Assembly: GCA_021234155.1 (NCBI GenBank)
Contig: JAJEKV010000025.1
Span: 910,474-974,473, forward strand
Reading direction: 5' to 3'
Source of the DNA: Isoetes taiwanensis
Lineage: Eukaryota > Streptophyta > Lycopodiopsida > Isoetales > Isoetaceae
Length of the DNA: 64,000 bases
In this document: positions 62,730-64,000 of the stretch, piece after piece
How the letters are laid out: the number at the start of each line of letters is the position of its first letter
How positions within the stretch are numbered: the first letter of the stretch is position 1
The notes under the pieces: generated by a model
Databases searched by the model: none
What the model was told of the DNA's origin: nothing
Seen by the model: the letters and a program-made list of their open reading frames with translations, nothing else
Program-made: the position numbers and the translations under genes

Positions 62730-63421
62730 TGTTAGATTTCCAAGCTTGAACTTGCAACCTTGCAATTTATGCCTAGCACAACAAGTCAATAATTTAAGAG
62801 ACAATAGCTTAGATTCACTAGAATTGTGTTTTACAAAACTTTCAACCTTGGGAGCCAAGATTTGGTCACTTATCCCAAGCTTCTTTTATCAAGAGAAATC
62901 AAGTATTCAACTCCTTGAATTTCCTAGCCAAATATCAAATAAAAACTTTTTCTAGAAAACAATGGTTATTAAACCATTGAGTTATTCTCGATCAACACTG
63001 TAGCAATCTACTGTAGCTACGGTATTGACCATAATACTGTAGCACAGTTGAGCTTCACTTCCCAGCTTCAAAACGACACACAGATTATACCTCCATTCCC
63101 AAATGAAATGCATTCTGTATCTGCTTCGATCTTCTATACATCTTCTCCGATGGTTTAGGAATGGATCAGCCCAGAATTCGATTGCTAATCTTAGATATTC
63201 GTCCAGCACTAATATCCCACATGCTTAGACGCTAAAATTAGCCTTTTCAACCATTGCCGAAAACAACAATAGACAACTTAATATTTAAATAACAAGAGTT
63301 TCCCTAGGTTTTTGAAGACCTACATCTTTGACAATGAATCCGGAATACCTTGTATCTCAGCTTTGAAAATAGTTAGAACTTAGTCACAACATCAACTATA
63401 AGCTTACCAATAAAATTAACA
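62730..63421 (-). repeat. Copia 5' LTR
   Basis: 692 bp, partner of 56,518-57,228. It lacks ~15 bp near 63,391 and ~7 bp near 63,284 present in the other LTR and has a small insertion near 63,337. Confidence 0.95.
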
Positions 63422-64000
63422 GATAGACGACTCTCGTACTCGACCTAACCTCGCTGAAGTGACGCATCACCTAAGAGGGGCCAAACCCATACTGTGTCCT
63501 TTCGCAGTGGCAAAGCATTAGGTCTAGCTTGCGATGGATCCCCAACAAACCAGCACACTGTTGGTCCCTCTGCACTGGGATCAAGTCCTTTATTGTAAGC
63601 CAGTCAAGGCCCTTAGCCCACAATCAGGCGGGTTCCTATATACAAGCCGAATTGTTTGTAATGGGAATTAATGAGGTATACTACTAGAGTTATTTTAATC
63701 ATGGCTCCTAAGTCTCTACCCCCCTTCCTCAAGCACAAAACGTGCAAAACAAAGCAACATCCCATGATTCCACATCATCACCATAATAGAACAATAGTTC
63801 TAATCTAGCTAATTATACAGAATACAAGGGTCAGGGTTCCTCAATGTCACTCTCTTAGGGGGTCAAAGAGCATCCAACACTAAAGCAGAGAGGCAATTCA
63901 GTTTAACTTCTACCTAGGATCAGCATGTTATTCTAAGTCTAACATGATCCTTGCTCTAGATTTCTATTCTGAGACCCTGATGTGGCGAATAACCTTCTTA
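63422..64000. other. Right flank of the Copia element, no gene recognised
   Basis: Continuation of the sequence left of 56,518. It has no open frame of note. The composition is reminiscent of LTR or other repeat DNA, but no ends or domains lie within the window. Confidence 0.4.

Larger units (their letters stand above)
56518..63421 (-). mobile_element. Ty1/Copia LTR retrotransposon, inactive
   Basis: Two direct LTRs (TGTTAG...TTAACA) bound a minus-strand gag-pol in the Copia order: capsid, zinc knuckle, protease, integrase, reverse transcriptase, RNase H. A primer-binding site TGGTATCAGAGC (initiator Met tRNA) follows the 5' LTR and a polypurine tract precedes the 3' LTR. Flanking 5-mers are GAGAG (left) and GATAG (right), a target duplication with one mismatch. 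The element is dead: an 11-bp duplication shifts the gag-pol frame, the reverse transcriptase has a frameshift, and two LINE fragments interrupt it (57,736-58,060 and about 58,745-59,565). The LTRs remain very similar, so insertion is fairly recent on an evolutionary scale. Confidence 0.96.

Overview
This is nuclear DNA from a land plant. The evidence is a PHT4-type plastid anion transporter gene with a transit-peptide-like N-terminus, many short GT-AG introns, and plant transposon classes: Copia with an initiator-Met tRNA primer site, CACTA, Mutator-like and a tRNA-derived SINE. The species cannot be fixed from the sequence. Only two host genes are convincingly visible, both on the minus strand. 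Most of the rest is repeats.

Layout. 1-16,375: six complete and one partial copy of a ~2.67-kb tandem repeat. Each copy joins a GATTCC-rich block to a non-GATTCC block carrying a decayed LINE endonuclease fragment. 18,494-31,727 (minus): a large ~30-exon gene for UTP20, the HEAT-repeat protein of the small-subunit processome. Part of its last exon is duplicated 0.7 kb downstream. 32,405-45,645: a degenerate CACTA transposon holding DUF4216 transposase remnants and a tandemly duplicated, antisense PPR-like gene fragment. A second, non-autonomous CACTA element (34,812-43,996, perfect TTA target duplication) sits inside it and splits its transposase reading frame. That inner element contains a 778-bp Mutator-like element with a perfect 9-bp target duplication, a 19-bp quasi-palindromic minisatellite, and a 1.2-kb foldback element that itself carries a SINE.

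45,646-50,041: gene-poor DNA with a dispersed repeat and a shrunken tRNA-like sequence. 50,042-55,272 (minus): a 16-exon PHT4;1-like transporter gene. 56,518-63,421 (minus): a Ty1/Copia retrotransposon with LTRs, primer-binding site and polypurine tract. It is inactivated by an 11-bp microduplication in the gag-pol frame, a frameshift in the reverse transcriptase, and two LINE insertions. 63,422-64,000 continues the DNA into which the Copia element inserted.

The host genes have no obvious functional link: one acts in nucleolar ribosome assembly, the other in plastid anion transport. The richest part of the window is the 13-kb nested transposon stack. Its insertion order can be read from target duplications and from a reading frame that resumes across the inner element.
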